This document shows positions 27,970-36,938 of a stretch of DNA of 64,000 nucleotides, piece by piece. The DNA is taken from NCBI RefSeq assembly GCF_020662265.1, contig NZ_VEWM01000075.1:186001-250000 (forward strand), in the 5' to 3' direction. The notes beneath the pieces are model-generated. The model was not told the origin of the DNA. It did no database searches and was given only the letters and a program-made list of their open reading frames with translations. Made by a program: the position numbers and the translations under genes. The stretch's first letter is position 1. Each line of letters begins with the position of its first letter. The stretch is from Psychrobacter sp. I-STPA6b. GTDB lineage: Bacteria; Pseudomonadota; Gammaproteobacteria; Pseudomonadales; Moraxellaceae.

Positions 27970-28116
27970 AGGTGATACCTGTTTGGTGTTGAAACAATGA
28001 CGCTTTGGCTATTTTTAATTAACTACTGGGGGAACAGTTCCCTCCACCTTTGGGGGAGGGTTAGGGAGGGGGGAGAATAATTTATAAAACACTACCACCA
28101 ACTTTTATTTTTAGCA

Positions 28117-29466
28117 TTAAACAGCATGAGCAATAATCACATCAGTCACTTTATAATTCCCTGAATAATGGGTAACAGGATATTCCTCAAACTCAAGCTG
28201 TAAAGCAGGCTCAAAAAGGCTTTGATAGGCATAATAATGATTGACCAAGCCCAACAGCCAGTCTTCAAGGGTGATTGGCTCATCATCGACCACAAAAACG
28301 GGCTGGTCTTGAGCAAAAAGTGTCTGCCATGCCTGCACCCCTGATAGACGGCTTAACCCATCATCTAAGGTCAACGCCTCAAAAAACTGCTCTATCGCCT
28401 GATAAAATGGCGACATTTCGACCTGCTCGGTTTCTTGATGGCTGACATCATCAACAGGGGTGGTACGGTCTTTATCAGTGCTGGATTGCTCACTTTGGCT
28501 TGGCAGTGGCACTAACTGTTTGGCAAGGCTCTCACCAAAATCTGCAATCACTGCCTCATGGCTGGGGTCGTCCAAATCAGGATAGGTGGTAATGTTTAAG
28601 GCGGTGGCAAGGTTAAAACATGACTCACCATGCGTTGCCAAACTGATATCTGGTAGAAAGGTAGGATTTTTAATAAAGTGTTGATACCAGTCATCGACCA
28701 GATGGTTTAGGGCTTGCCAACGTTTATCCTGCTGTAGTTGGGTGAGGTTTTGGCGAAGTTGATGCCCTGCTTGGATAAGCTCTTTAATGGCTTGGTCAAG
28801 TTTGGATTTTAAAATCCTAAGTAATAATGGCTGTAAAAACTCATCATTTCTGGCAAGAGTGGATAGTTTCTCAACATTCAGGTGATAAAACACCGCATTT
28901 AGGCTGTCAATGGTCTTTAGTGCATTTTCATTTTCACGGATACGCACGTCCAAATCAGTGATGATGTTTAGCACATTATGCACCTGATATGAAAAGTGCA
29001 ATGTCGCTTGTGACAGCTCATCAATAATCTGTATCACCCGCTCTTGGATTTCGCTTTCAAAATAGTCCGTATCCTGACTGCCCCGCCGTTTTAGGGTGTG
29101 GTAAGTTTCGATTTTGCCCTCTAACTCATCAATCAGCCCTGCCAACGTTTCGCTAGAGGCTCGTAGGCGACTGGTCTGGGTGGTATGATGCACATAACGA
29201 AGTACTGAGCCTGCAAGCTGAAAGCCCTGCATTTCCTCAATCATAAAGCCAAGTTTGTTTTTTGCTAGCGATTCAATGGCTTTTTGATTATCAGCAATGT
29301 CCTCAATAAAGCCCCCATTTTCAATACTGGCATAGGTGGTAATATCAATATGCTTGAGCAAGGCTTTGGTGGCTTTTTTGCTGTCATTAGCAGGCAAATA
29401 GCCATTTTGGCTAGAGTGGCTGGGCTGACTAGATTGGCTATTATGCTGATTATCATTTGCCATCAT
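28117..29466 (-). CDS. jetA: Wadjet JetA-like (MksF/MukF-type kleisin) subunit
   Basis: This 449-residue, mostly helical protein fits the kleisin-like JetA that links the SMC heads. Residues 1-45 are polar and low-complexity. A winged-helix-like start (ALLKHIDITTYASIENGGFIEDI) is followed by long helices (residues 80-290), an acidic linker (about 320-355) and a C-terminal helical domain ending LEFEEYPVTHYSG. It overlaps the end of jetB by 14 bp, so the two are probably translated together. The call comes from size, fold character and place; sequence identity alone would not settle it. Confidence 0.7.
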   Translation of the reverse strand: MMANDNQHNSQSSQPSHSSQNGYLPANDSKKATKALLKHIDITTYASIENGGFIEDIADNQKAIESLAKNKLGFMIEEMQGFQLAGSVLRYVHHTTQTSRLRASSETLAGLIDELEGKIETYHTLKRRGSQDTDYFESEIQERVIQIIDELSQATLHFSYQVHNVLNIITDLDVRIRENENALKTIDSLNAVFYHLNVEKLSTLARNDEFLQPLLLRILKSKLDQAIKELIQAGHQLRQNLTQLQQDKRWQALNHLVDDWYQHFIKNPTFLPDISLATHGESCFNLATALNITTYPDLDDPSHEAVIADFGESLAKQLVPLPSQSEQSSTDKDRTTPVDDVSHQETEQVEMSPFYQAIEQFFEALTLDDGLSRLSGVQAWQTLFAQDQPVFVVDDEPITLEDWLLGLVNHYYAYQSLFEPALQLEFEEYPVTHYSGNYKVTDVIIAHAV

Positions 29467-30250
29467 CGCCCCCTTTTTCTTCTTCTATGACTTCTTTTTC
29501 TTCTCCTTCGACCTCTTCCCCTTGCTCGGTTGTCAATGGCGGTTTGTCCATTTCTGATTTCTCTGTTTCTTCTATATTTACTTCTTCTGCACCTTCTGTA
29601 TTTGTTAAGTCCAAACTGCTTTGATAGCTATTGTGGGCTTGCTCATTGATGCTGTCATCATCTTGGTTAAAGTGCTGAAACTTTGCCAGATATTCTAGCT
29701 GGTCATAAAGTAGCGACCATTTTGCGGTGGCTTTATATATCATGCCATTTGAGCCAGCAGGGTGCAGATAGCCAGTATTTTCTAGGTAATCAACAAGGCT
29801 GTATAACTGCTTTTTTGCCTCTTTGGTTTGCCGACCGATTTTGCTGATGATATCAGCAAGCTGTAACTCAAGCTGTTTTGATGACTCAATACTGGCAAGC
29901 AACTCAGATAGATGAATGTTATCACCTGCTTGTAAGGGGCGACTGCTATCAGTAGCCCCACGCACCAGACGTAGCCACAAAATCAGCGGAAATAAAGTCA
30001 GGCTAATTTGGCTAAAAGATTGACGAATGGCTTGGCTACTTTCTTTGTCATACAGCTCAATAAAGCCCAAATATGCCCCGCGTCTGTCATTGGTAAACAG
30101 CACTTGACGGTTTAGCTTTGCCAAATAGTCCTGCAAACTGGCAAAGTTGCTCTCATCATCAAGCCAACCCATCAACGCAGGCTCGGTGATGTCATCAATG
30201 ATATGCCCTTGTAATAACTTTAGGGTTAATCTGCTAAATGTCTGTGCCAT
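29453..30250 (-). CDS. jetB: Wadjet JetB-like (MksE/MukE-type KITE) subunit
   Basis: The 265-residue protein has a winged-helix core (about 1-190: FSRLTLKLLQGHIID, YLAKLNRQVLFTND, LFPLILWLRLVRG), as expected for the KITE subunit of MukBEF-like complexes. From about residue 200 the tail is very acidic (EEVNIEETEKSEMD, EEVEGEEKEVIEEE), which is unusual in length and charge. It starts 47 bp after jetC with AGAGAGGTG before the ATG. The call is from context and fold. Confidence 0.7.
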   Translation of the reverse strand: MAQTFSRLTLKLLQGHIIDDITEPALMGWLDDESNFASLQDYLAKLNRQVLFTNDRRGAYLGFIELYDKESSQAIRQSFSQISLTLFPLILWLRLVRGATDSSRPLQAGDNIHLSELLASIESSKQLELQLADIISKIGRQTKEAKKQLYSLVDYLENTGYLHPAGSNGMIYKATAKWSLLYDQLEYLAKFQHFNQDDDSINEQAHNSYQSSLDLTNTEGAEEVNIEETEKSEMDKPPLTTEQGEEVEGEEKEVIEEEKGGDDGK

Positions 30251-30296
30251 GATGCACCTCTCTGGTCGGGTTATTTTGTTATATAAAGGCTAATTG

Positions 30297-33200
30297 TTAA
30301 TTGAGGCTAGCTTTTAATAAAGGGTTGCTGGTTTGGCGAGTGGTGACTTCAAACTGACGCACCCCTTTTTTAAAGTCCAATAGGTTTTTATTAACAAAAA
30401 AGCGGTTTAAAGCAGGGCTGGCATCAGGTTGAGCACAAAATAATGTAACGTTATACTGCTCCATTAGGTTAAACAGTAGCACCGTATTTTTGCCAGAGAG
30501 TTTGCCAATTTCGTCCAATGGCCAATGAATGGTGACGCTGTCATCAGGGCAAAGATAACGAGTCATACCACAAAAGACCACAATCACCGCCAACATCGAC
30601 AGCCCTGTACTACTGGCGTGCTGTAGGTCGTTGTCGGTTTTGATGGGTACTTGGCGACCATTTTCAGTAATTTGAATCGTCATCTCGACCAAAGAGTCGA
30701 TATTTAAATCAATCTGCGTCTGAGCAAATGAAGTAGCGACCCGCTCAAAGCTATTGATAAATGCCTCATCAGGTAGCTCTTTACTGTTCAGTCGCCATTT
30801 TTCATAGTTATCATTAAATACCTGTAGCTCCTGCCAGATGGCGTATTCATGAATCTTTGAGGTCAGCTCAATGCGAATATCACTAAGAGCGGTAAATTCA
30901 TGTTGGGTATTAATGTCTTTAGCAAGGCGATTACCAATACTTTTCACCTTACTGTTAATCTTATCTAGCACATGATAATAGTTGCTTAAATCAATGCCAA
31001 TGCTATCAAATGAGCCATAAATCGACTTTTGCAGTTGTATAAAATCCTCATTCATCACCTGCTGTAATGACAACACATCGAGCAGTGATTTCACCTGCAT
31101 TGATAAGCCATAACTTGCTGTGCTTTGTTCTGTTTGTGGCTGTTGTTGTCCTGTTGCTATTTTTGTTACTGTTGTGGCTTGAGAAGATGGTATCTGGTGC
31201 ATTTGGCGATATTGGCTTTGTCTGTTTTGCCACGCTTTATATACCTTACTGCCCATATACTGACTCATGTCGCTATATAGGCTTTGAGCGGTGTGATAAA
31301 TGCTCTCTAACGCTTTCTCACACTGGCTCACCAGTGTATCAATACTGGTTAACCAAGTGACTTCTTCACTGTCCCAGTTTATATCGGTGCTTGTTAAATA
31401 AGAGCTTTGTAAATCAGCACTGTTTATTTCAGAGCGGTTAGATAAATTGGGTAGCACCGCCAACAGACTGCGATAACTGGCAGTTTTTTGTAGCTCGTAC
31501 AAATAACCGACATTCGGACGTGCTTGCTTTTGCCAGCTTTCGATACGGTCTTGTTGTGCCTGCAAATTTGCCAAGCGTTTTGCAACCTGTTTTAACTCTT
31601 GGTTTTTTTGGTGCAATGCTTGCTGTTGTTGCTGTTGTTTTTGCTCAATATCGTCATCAAGCTGAGTAATGCTATCGTTAAACTGCTCAATTTGTTGTTT
31701 TAGGTTTGGCTCTTCTATCCATTCGGTTTTTAGCCAACGCTCATATTGTCCCACCAGTTTTTCATAGCCTTTAATCAGCTCATAACGCTTGTGTAATTGC
31801 GTACATTCATTTTTAATGCTGTTTAGCGTTTGTGTATCGACACCTTTTTCTCGTAATGCTTGCTCATAGGCTTGGGTGCGTAAGGTTTGTTGTTGCTGTT
31901 TATCGGCTTTTGCCTTGCTAATGATTTGATTTTTCTCATCAATGTCATTATCTCGGCTTTGCTTAATGGCAGTGATTTTTTGATTTAATTCCGTAATAGC
32001 CTGTTGATTTTCTGCCATTTTTTGCTGTTTTTCTAGCTTATGCTTTTCGCGTAACTCATCTAGTTGCTGTTGATGTTTGGCAAGTTTTTGCGTTTGCTCA
32101 TCAAGGCGTTGTTTTTGATTGGCTTGGCACTGCTCATCAAACTGTGTTTGACGCTGTTTAATCTGCTCAATATGAGCATTATTTTTGCTGATGTTGTTCT
32201 CTAGCAAGGTTTTTTGGGTATTTTTTGTGGTTAATGCCTGCTTTAGCTCATGCAACGCTTTGCTATGCTCATTAAGCTGTTGTTTGATTTCATCATAAGC
32301 TCGCACCTGCTCATCAATACGTTGACGCAAAGCAAGGTCATCACTGGCAAAGTCAGGAATATCAATGGGGTCAAGGTTAAGGTTTAAGCCATAAAAGTTT
32401 GGCTCTTCAACTCCAGTTTCGCCAATTTGCCAAATGGGGTTTAAGTCGGTACGGTGAATCAGGCTTGGGTCGATGACTTTGGCGATGGTTTGTTGCCATG
32501 CACTATTTGCACCATTTCCATGTGTACTGTTTTTATTGCCCTTTAACACCGATAACAAACTATTATCTTCAGGGTTTAGTTGTCGCTCCAGCTCTTTGAT
32601 ACGGCTTTGGATACGTTGAGCCAGATTGTCGTCATCATCTGCTCGTTTTTGCTGACGGGCTTGTTGTTTTTCAATCTCTGTAATATCCGCTTGTAGTTGC
32701 TTAATCTCTTGATACCATTGACTATTTTTGTGATTGGCTTGCTCAAGCTCGGTGATAAGTTGTTGTTTTTGTGCCTCCTCAGTATCGCTTAATACATTGC
32801 GTTTAATCATCTCAATGGCAAGCTCAATGGGGCGGGCTTGCTGTTGTCGCTCCTGTATTTGCTGTTGCTGACGCGTATTTATCTCTTCTAGTTTATTTTG
32901 ATTAACCGCCTGCCGTTGTTCTCGCTGACTCTCAACATGGCTAATCTCTGTATCTTTACGCTTACGAATCTGCTCAATCTGTGAATTTACCCGCTCTGTG
33001 GTTTGGGCAAGTTGGCTTTCTAACTGACGTAGTTTGCTTTCATAATCCTGTGTTTGCTTGGCAAAAGATTGCTGTAAATCAGCCAGTAGCTGTTGTTTAC
33101 GCTCATATTCATGTTGATATTCGTCAAGGTTGGATAGTGCTTGGCGTTTATCATCAATTTGCTGATTATGATAATACTGCTGTTCTTTATTGAGCTCTGT

Positions 33201-34340
33201 CAGTCTGCGTTTGTGCGTATCCAGCTCAATCTTGGTCTCACTTAACTGGCGTTTTAGTTGCTCAATTTGCTGATTATGACTCTCTTTAATCTGGTTATAC
33301 TGCTCGGTTAAGTTGTCTTTAAGCTCGCTTAACTGTTGCTGATGTGTGCCAATCTTTGCCAAAGACTGCTCGCTCACCTGCATATAACTGTCAAGCTCTA
33401 CCCAGTTTTGCAATAGTGCAAGGGCTTGCCCGTTGGCTTGCTCGATACTGTGGCGGTGTTGCCCAAAGGCTCGTAGTGAGCGTAAATCATCAATCAGTTG
33501 ATGATTTTTATCATAAGTGGGGGCTTGCTGAATGCTGATTTCATTTTTTAAAAAGCAGTCCACCAGCATGGTTTTAAACTGTGCCAATAGCTTGTCATGG
33601 CGTAGTACCACCGATGTTAACGCCCCCAGATGACGCACTCGCTCTTTGGCAAGTCCATACATTCTTGGATATGCCAGCAGTCCTGAGTTTTTATTATTGC
33701 GTTTACGCAGGTTTTGATAGTCATTTTGAATGATGTCACGATAGTCAATGATGTTATCTATCTGGTTGCTGACGGTAAAATTTTGGTCTAATGACAGCTT
33801 GAGCAAAATCTCATGACTAGATAAGCCATCAGCAAATAAATGTGCCAAATCAGGGTGAAAAATGGTGTCATCAGCCCGCCCTTTGATAAAGCGGTAAGCA
33901 TATTTGCTATCGTTGCGTTTGCGGTACAGACAGACACAATAATGCTCTGGCTGGTCTTGACTGTTGCTCTGACTACTATGAACACTGCCTTGTGCACGCG
34001 TATATTCAAAGATAATAAGGCTTTGATTGGACGGCAAATAATATTCAATAAAGCTGGATTTATTGCCTGCTCGCGTGATGAGTTTGTTTGGCTCTTGCCC
34101 ATAAAAAATCGGGATAAGATTTAAAGCAGAGGTTTTGCCTGCCCCGTTATCGCCCGTATTATTGGTATGCCCATCACAAACGATACGGGTACGTTTACCG
34201 CGAAAATACGAGTCATGCAAGATGATGGCGGTTAAGCCAGTGCTGGGCTTGGGGATGGTTTGTGACGAAATTTGTGAGGAAGTTTGGGTGTCATTGTTCA
34301 TGTTATTTTGTGTGCTGTTATTATCCATCGTTGTTCTCAT
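30297..34340 (-). CDS. jetC: Wadjet JetC-like SMC ATPase (MukB/MksB type)
   Basis: JetC is the DNA-loop-extruding motor of Wadjet. The N-terminal head carries LHDSYFRGKRTRIVCDG and a Walker A GDNGAGKTSALNLIP. Two long Gln/Glu/Lys-rich coiled-coil arms (about 330-620 and 680-960 of the protein) flank a hinge region. The C-terminal head has the ABC signature STGLSMLAVIVVF and a Walker B-like HWPLDEIGKLS. I start at the ATG at 34340 (1348 residues); a TTG 69 bp upstream and an ATG 12 bp downstream are alternatives, and no strong ribosome site decides. It is first in the operon, unlike the usual jetABCD order. Confidence 0.85.
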   Translation of the reverse strand: MRTTMDNNSTQNNMNNDTQTSSQISSQTIPKPSTGLTAIILHDSYFRGKRTRIVCDGHTNNTGDNGAGKTSALNLIPIFYGQEPNKLITRAGNKSSFIEYYLPSNQSLIIFEYTRAQGSVHSSQSNSQDQPEHYCVCLYRKRNDSKYAYRFIKGRADDTIFHPDLAHLFADGLSSHEILLKLSLDQNFTVSNQIDNIIDYRDIIQNDYQNLRKRNNKNSGLLAYPRMYGLAKERVRHLGALTSVVLRHDKLLAQFKTMLVDCFLKNEISIQQAPTYDKNHQLIDDLRSLRAFGQHRHSIEQANGQALALLQNWVELDSYMQVSEQSLAKIGTHQQQLSELKDNLTEQYNQIKESHNQQIEQLKRQLSETKIELDTHKRRLTELNKEQQYYHNQQIDDKRQALSNLDEYQHEYERKQQLLADLQQSFAKQTQDYESKLRQLESQLAQTTERVNSQIEQIRKRKDTEISHVESQREQRQAVNQNKLEEINTRQQQQIQERQQQARPIELAIEMIKRNVLSDTEEAQKQQLITELEQANHKNSQWYQEIKQLQADITEIEKQQARQQKRADDDDNLAQRIQSRIKELERQLNPEDNSLLSVLKGNKNSTHGNGANSAWQQTIAKVIDPSLIHRTDLNPIWQIGETGVEEPNFYGLNLNLDPIDIPDFASDDLALRQRIDEQVRAYDEIKQQLNEHSKALHELKQALTTKNTQKTLLENNISKNNAHIEQIKQRQTQFDEQCQANQKQRLDEQTQKLAKHQQQLDELREKHKLEKQQKMAENQQAITELNQKITAIKQSRDNDIDEKNQIISKAKADKQQQQTLRTQAYEQALREKGVDTQTLNSIKNECTQLHKRYELIKGYEKLVGQYERWLKTEWIEEPNLKQQIEQFNDSITQLDDDIEQKQQQQQQALHQKNQELKQVAKRLANLQAQQDRIESWQKQARPNVGYLYELQKTASYRSLLAVLPNLSNRSEINSADLQSSYLTSTDINWDSEEVTWLTSIDTLVSQCEKALESIYHTAQSLYSDMSQYMGSKVYKAWQNRQSQYRQMHQIPSSQATTVTKIATGQQQPQTEQSTASYGLSMQVKSLLDVLSLQQVMNEDFIQLQKSIYGSFDSIGIDLSNYYHVLDKINSKVKSIGNRLAKDINTQHEFTALSDIRIELTSKIHEYAIWQELQVFNDNYEKWRLNSKELPDEAFINSFERVATSFAQTQIDLNIDSLVEMTIQITENGRQVPIKTDNDLQHASSTGLSMLAVIVVFCGMTRYLCPDDSVTIHWPLDEIGKLSGKNTVLLFNLMEQYNVTLFCAQPDASPALNRFFVNKNLLDFKKGVRQFEVTTRQTSNPLLKASLN

Positions 34341-34453
34341 ATATTGTGTTGCTATTAGATGATAGTTAAAGAAGACTAGAGTAGATATAAAGTGACCAAA
34401 TACTAACAAATAGAGCAGATAGTATGGTAAGTGAGGTTAGCTCTTTAACTATA

Positions 34454-34653
34454 GGGGCTGTTGAACTTTCACCACGTTAGGATAACACCTATAAGAGATA
34501 CCGTTATTTTGTACTTTCATGTAAAAATTGGCTAAATTTGCCTTATTCTACGTTAATGAACTTGTTAATATCTCGATATTACCTGCATTCATTGCCTTGA
34601 CTAAGACAAATTTTTCTCAATTTTTCCTATGAAGATGAATGTTCAACAGTCCC
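34454..34653 (-). mobile_element. MITE-like element, family 1, right border of defence island
   Basis: This 200-bp copy matches the reverse complement of the element at 20470 over its whole length, with many point changes. The ends are GGGGCTGTTGAAC and GTTCAACAGTCCC, again flanked by TA. Together the two inverted copies enclose exactly the hsd and jet genes. It lies about 110 bp upstream of the jetC start, so it may affect that promoter. Confidence 0.85.
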
Positions 34654-34695
34654 TAAAGACAAGGTTATTATGGCAACTTCATCGCATAAACAAAA

Positions 34696-34749
34696 GAGCT
34701 TAACATCACCTATACGACATTCAATGTCGCAAGAAAATAGATTAAGCTC
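34696..34749. repeat. Nested inverted repeats downstream of the DUF368 gene
   Basis: An outer pair GAGCTTAA (34696-34703) / TTAAGCTC (34742-34749) encloses an inner pair CGACATT (34715-34721) / AATGTCG (34723-34729). On the minus strand this is 64-117 bp past the DUF368 stop and could stabilise or end its mRNA, although there is no clean T-run. Confidence 0.4.
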
Positions 34750-34812
34750 AAAAAGAGGTTTTGTTTAATTGAGTTTGCTTATTTTACCTAGCAGATTTTA
34801 GATTTAGCGATG

Positions 34813-35838
34813 CTATTTATGTGCTTTGGTTTTTTGTCCCCACCATGACAAGACTGTAACAGCAACAGCACCAATAATAATTAATATCAGTGATACACTC
34901 CAATGTATGATTTGCCCATTTTCAGGCTGAGTCGCCATGATATTAAAGTATTGCCAAGGGGCTAAATTACCCAAAGATTCCGTTCGCCACGGCCATATTT
35001 TAACCAATGAACCAGCAATAAAACCGGTTAATAGTGCCAATGTGCCTTGATAATAACGCTGTAATAGCCACTTAAGCAGTCGAGTAAAGACCAGCAAACC
35101 TGCTACCATCCCTGACGCCACACTAAAAATGACTGAAAAATTCCAGTCATGCACTGCCTGCAATACAGCATCATACGCCCCAAGTAACAACAAAATAAAT
35201 GATCCTGAAATCCCCGGCAATATCATCGCACAAATAGCAATTGCCCCAGCAAAAAATAAATAAGGCAAGCTAGGTGTCGCCCCTGTATTTAATATCGGCG
35301 CTTGGCTAATAAATACTGCCAATACAGCACCAATCACAAACAATGATACCCGAGCCACAGTCCAGCGTTTTACTTCGGTTAATAAAATAAATACCGTTGC
35401 AATGACCAGCCCAAAAAAGAATGACCAAATTAATAAGGGCTGATTGTCCAATAAATATTTGATTGCCCCCGCTAAGCTAATAAAGCTAGTAGCAATGCCA
35501 GCAATCAAACATAGTAAAAAAGTCGCATCTACCTGTTGCCAAACTGCCTTAATACCACTAGCCAAGCCATGTTGTTGCCAATGCTGTCGCAATAATGGAA
35601 TCAGTCCAATACCAATTTGACTTAACGCATTAATCAGACGCTCATAAATACCTGTGATTAAGGCTATCGTCCCACCTGACACCCCTGGGACAATATCTGC
35701 CGACCCCATTGCCATTCCTTTTAGATACACGGCAAATAGCTGTTTTGGGCTATTGGATGGACTCTGGATAGGCTGGATGGACGGGTGGGCTATTGTATCT
35801 TTAGATGAATCTGGAAGGGTTGGCTCAGATGTTGCCAT
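34813..35838 (-). CDS. DUF368 membrane protein, undecaprenyl-phosphate transporter PopT-like
   Basis: A 341-residue inner-membrane protein. After a polar N-terminus the DUF368 signature KGMAMGSADIVPGVSGGTIA appears, repeated in part later as MILPGISGSFILLLLGAYD; these are two related re-entrant halves. About eight to ten hydrophobic spans follow. Members of this family (PopT) have been shown to recycle undecaprenyl phosphate across the membrane for envelope synthesis. AAGGATAAA precedes the ATG. The family call is firm; the function is by family. Confidence 0.88.
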   Translation of the reverse strand: MATSEPTLPDSSKDTIAHPSIQPIQSPSNSPKQLFAVYLKGMAMGSADIVPGVSGGTIALITGIYERLINALSQIGIGLIPLLRQHWQQHGLASGIKAVWQQVDATFLLCLIAGIATSFISLAGAIKYLLDNQPLLIWSFFFGLVIATVFILLTEVKRWTVARVSLFVIGAVLAVFISQAPILNTGATPSLPYLFFAGAIAICAMILPGISGSFILLLLGAYDAVLQAVHDWNFSVIFSVASGMVAGLLVFTRLLKWLLQRYYQGTLALLTGFIAGSLVKIWPWRTESLGNLAPWQYFNIMATQPENGQIIHWSVSLILIIIGAVAVTVLSWWGQKTKAHK

Positions 35839-35895
35839 ATTATTTTATCCTTTGATGGTAAAGGGTTTTTAAGCTTAAATAACTTACTGAAATTA

Positions 35896-35951
35896 GGGTC
35901 TGTTGAACATTCATCTGCATAGGAAAAGCAGGATAAAAATTCAACAGACCC
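35896..35951 (+). mobile_element. Deletion derivative of family-1 MITE (56 bp)
   Basis: Both ends, GGGTCTGTTGAACATTCATC and TTCAACAGACCC, are kept and flanked by TA, but the middle is nearly all lost. It lies just upstream of the DUF368 gene and 62 bp downstream of ppk2 on the minus strand. It could form a hairpin in transcripts of either gene. Confidence 0.85.
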
Positions 35952-36013
35952 TAAATCATAAAGCGAATTATGGCATAATTTGCTACAGATGGCATGGATA
36001 TAGTCAAAGAAAG

Positions 36014-36874
36014 CTACGTGCCTGTTTTATGTTTCTTCGCTTGCGTTTTTGCCTGATGATATTCTTGGCGGATTTTATCTAAGTCCACGCTAGGCTGTGG
36101 ATATTGTGGGTGCATGGCTTTTAATGTATCAGCAAGGATTTGTGACACCACAAGGTTGCGATACCATTTGTTATTGGCAGGGATAACATACCACGGAGCA
36201 TCTTTGGTAGAAGTTGCTGACAGTGCGTCTTCAAAGGCTTGTGTGTAATCGTCCCACAATAGACGCTCGCTATAATCCGAGTCGCTAATTTTCCAGTTTT
36301 TGGCAGGATTATCAAGACGCTCAGCAAAGCGGTTAAGCTGTTCCTCTTTGCTGATATGCAAAAAGAACTTCACCACTTTGGTATTATTATCAGTGAGCAA
36401 TGCTTCAAACTCTTTGATACGTTGATAGCGAGCTTTGCAGGTCGGCATGTCGATAATTTTATGCACTCGAGTCACTAATACATCTTCATAATGTGAGCGA
36501 TTAAACACCGCAATATCCCCATGTGCAGGTGTATGTGGGTGTATCCGCCATAAAAAGTCATGTGCTAACTCTTCAGCAGTAGGCTGTTTAAAGCCAGTCA
36601 CTTTTGCCCCTTGGGGATTTAGGGCATTGATGACGTGATTAACTGTACCATCTTTACCCCCAGCGTCCAATGCTTGCAAAACAATCAGCAACGATTGCTT
36701 TTTTTCAGCATAAAGTTTGCTTTGCCATTTTGCCAATTTTTTGCAGTAGTCTGCTGTTTTCTCTAATGCTTTTTTTTCACTATAGCCCCCTGTATCACTG
36801 GGGTCAATGTCGCTCAGTTTAAGTTTTTTACCTTGTTTTACTTGGTAATTTTGATAGTTATTATCTTTACTCAT
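36014..36874 (-). CDS. ppk2: Polyphosphate kinase 2 family nucleotide phosphotransferase
   Basis: PPK2 enzymes move phosphate between polyphosphate and nucleotides. The 286 residues show the Walker A-like VLQALDAGGKDGTVNHV, the downstream GFKQPTAEELAHDFLWRIH block, the FNRSHYEDVLVTRVH motif and KFFLHISKEEQLNRFAERLD, all standard for PPK2. It is a single-domain protein. GAAGGAATA precedes the ATG. Which nucleotide it prefers (ADP, GDP or AMP) cannot be read with certainty. It lies 64 bp after the proton ATPase gene on the same strand. Confidence 0.92.
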   Translation of the reverse strand: MSKDNNYQNYQVKQGKKLKLSDIDPSDTGGYSEKKALEKTADYCKKLAKWQSKLYAEKKQSLLIVLQALDAGGKDGTVNHVINALNPQGAKVTGFKQPTAEELAHDFLWRIHPHTPAHGDIAVFNRSHYEDVLVTRVHKIIDMPTCKARYQRIKEFEALLTDNNTKVVKFFLHISKEEQLNRFAERLDNPAKNWKISDSDYSERLLWDDYTQAFEDALSATSTKDAPWYVIPANNKWYRNLVVSQILADTLKAMHPQYPQPSVDLDKIRQEYHQAKTQAKKHKTGT

Positions 36875-36938
36875 GGTTTATATTCCTTCTATTGTTATTA
36901 CTGTTATTAATCGTTAAGTAAGCGTTAAGGTTGCCAAC

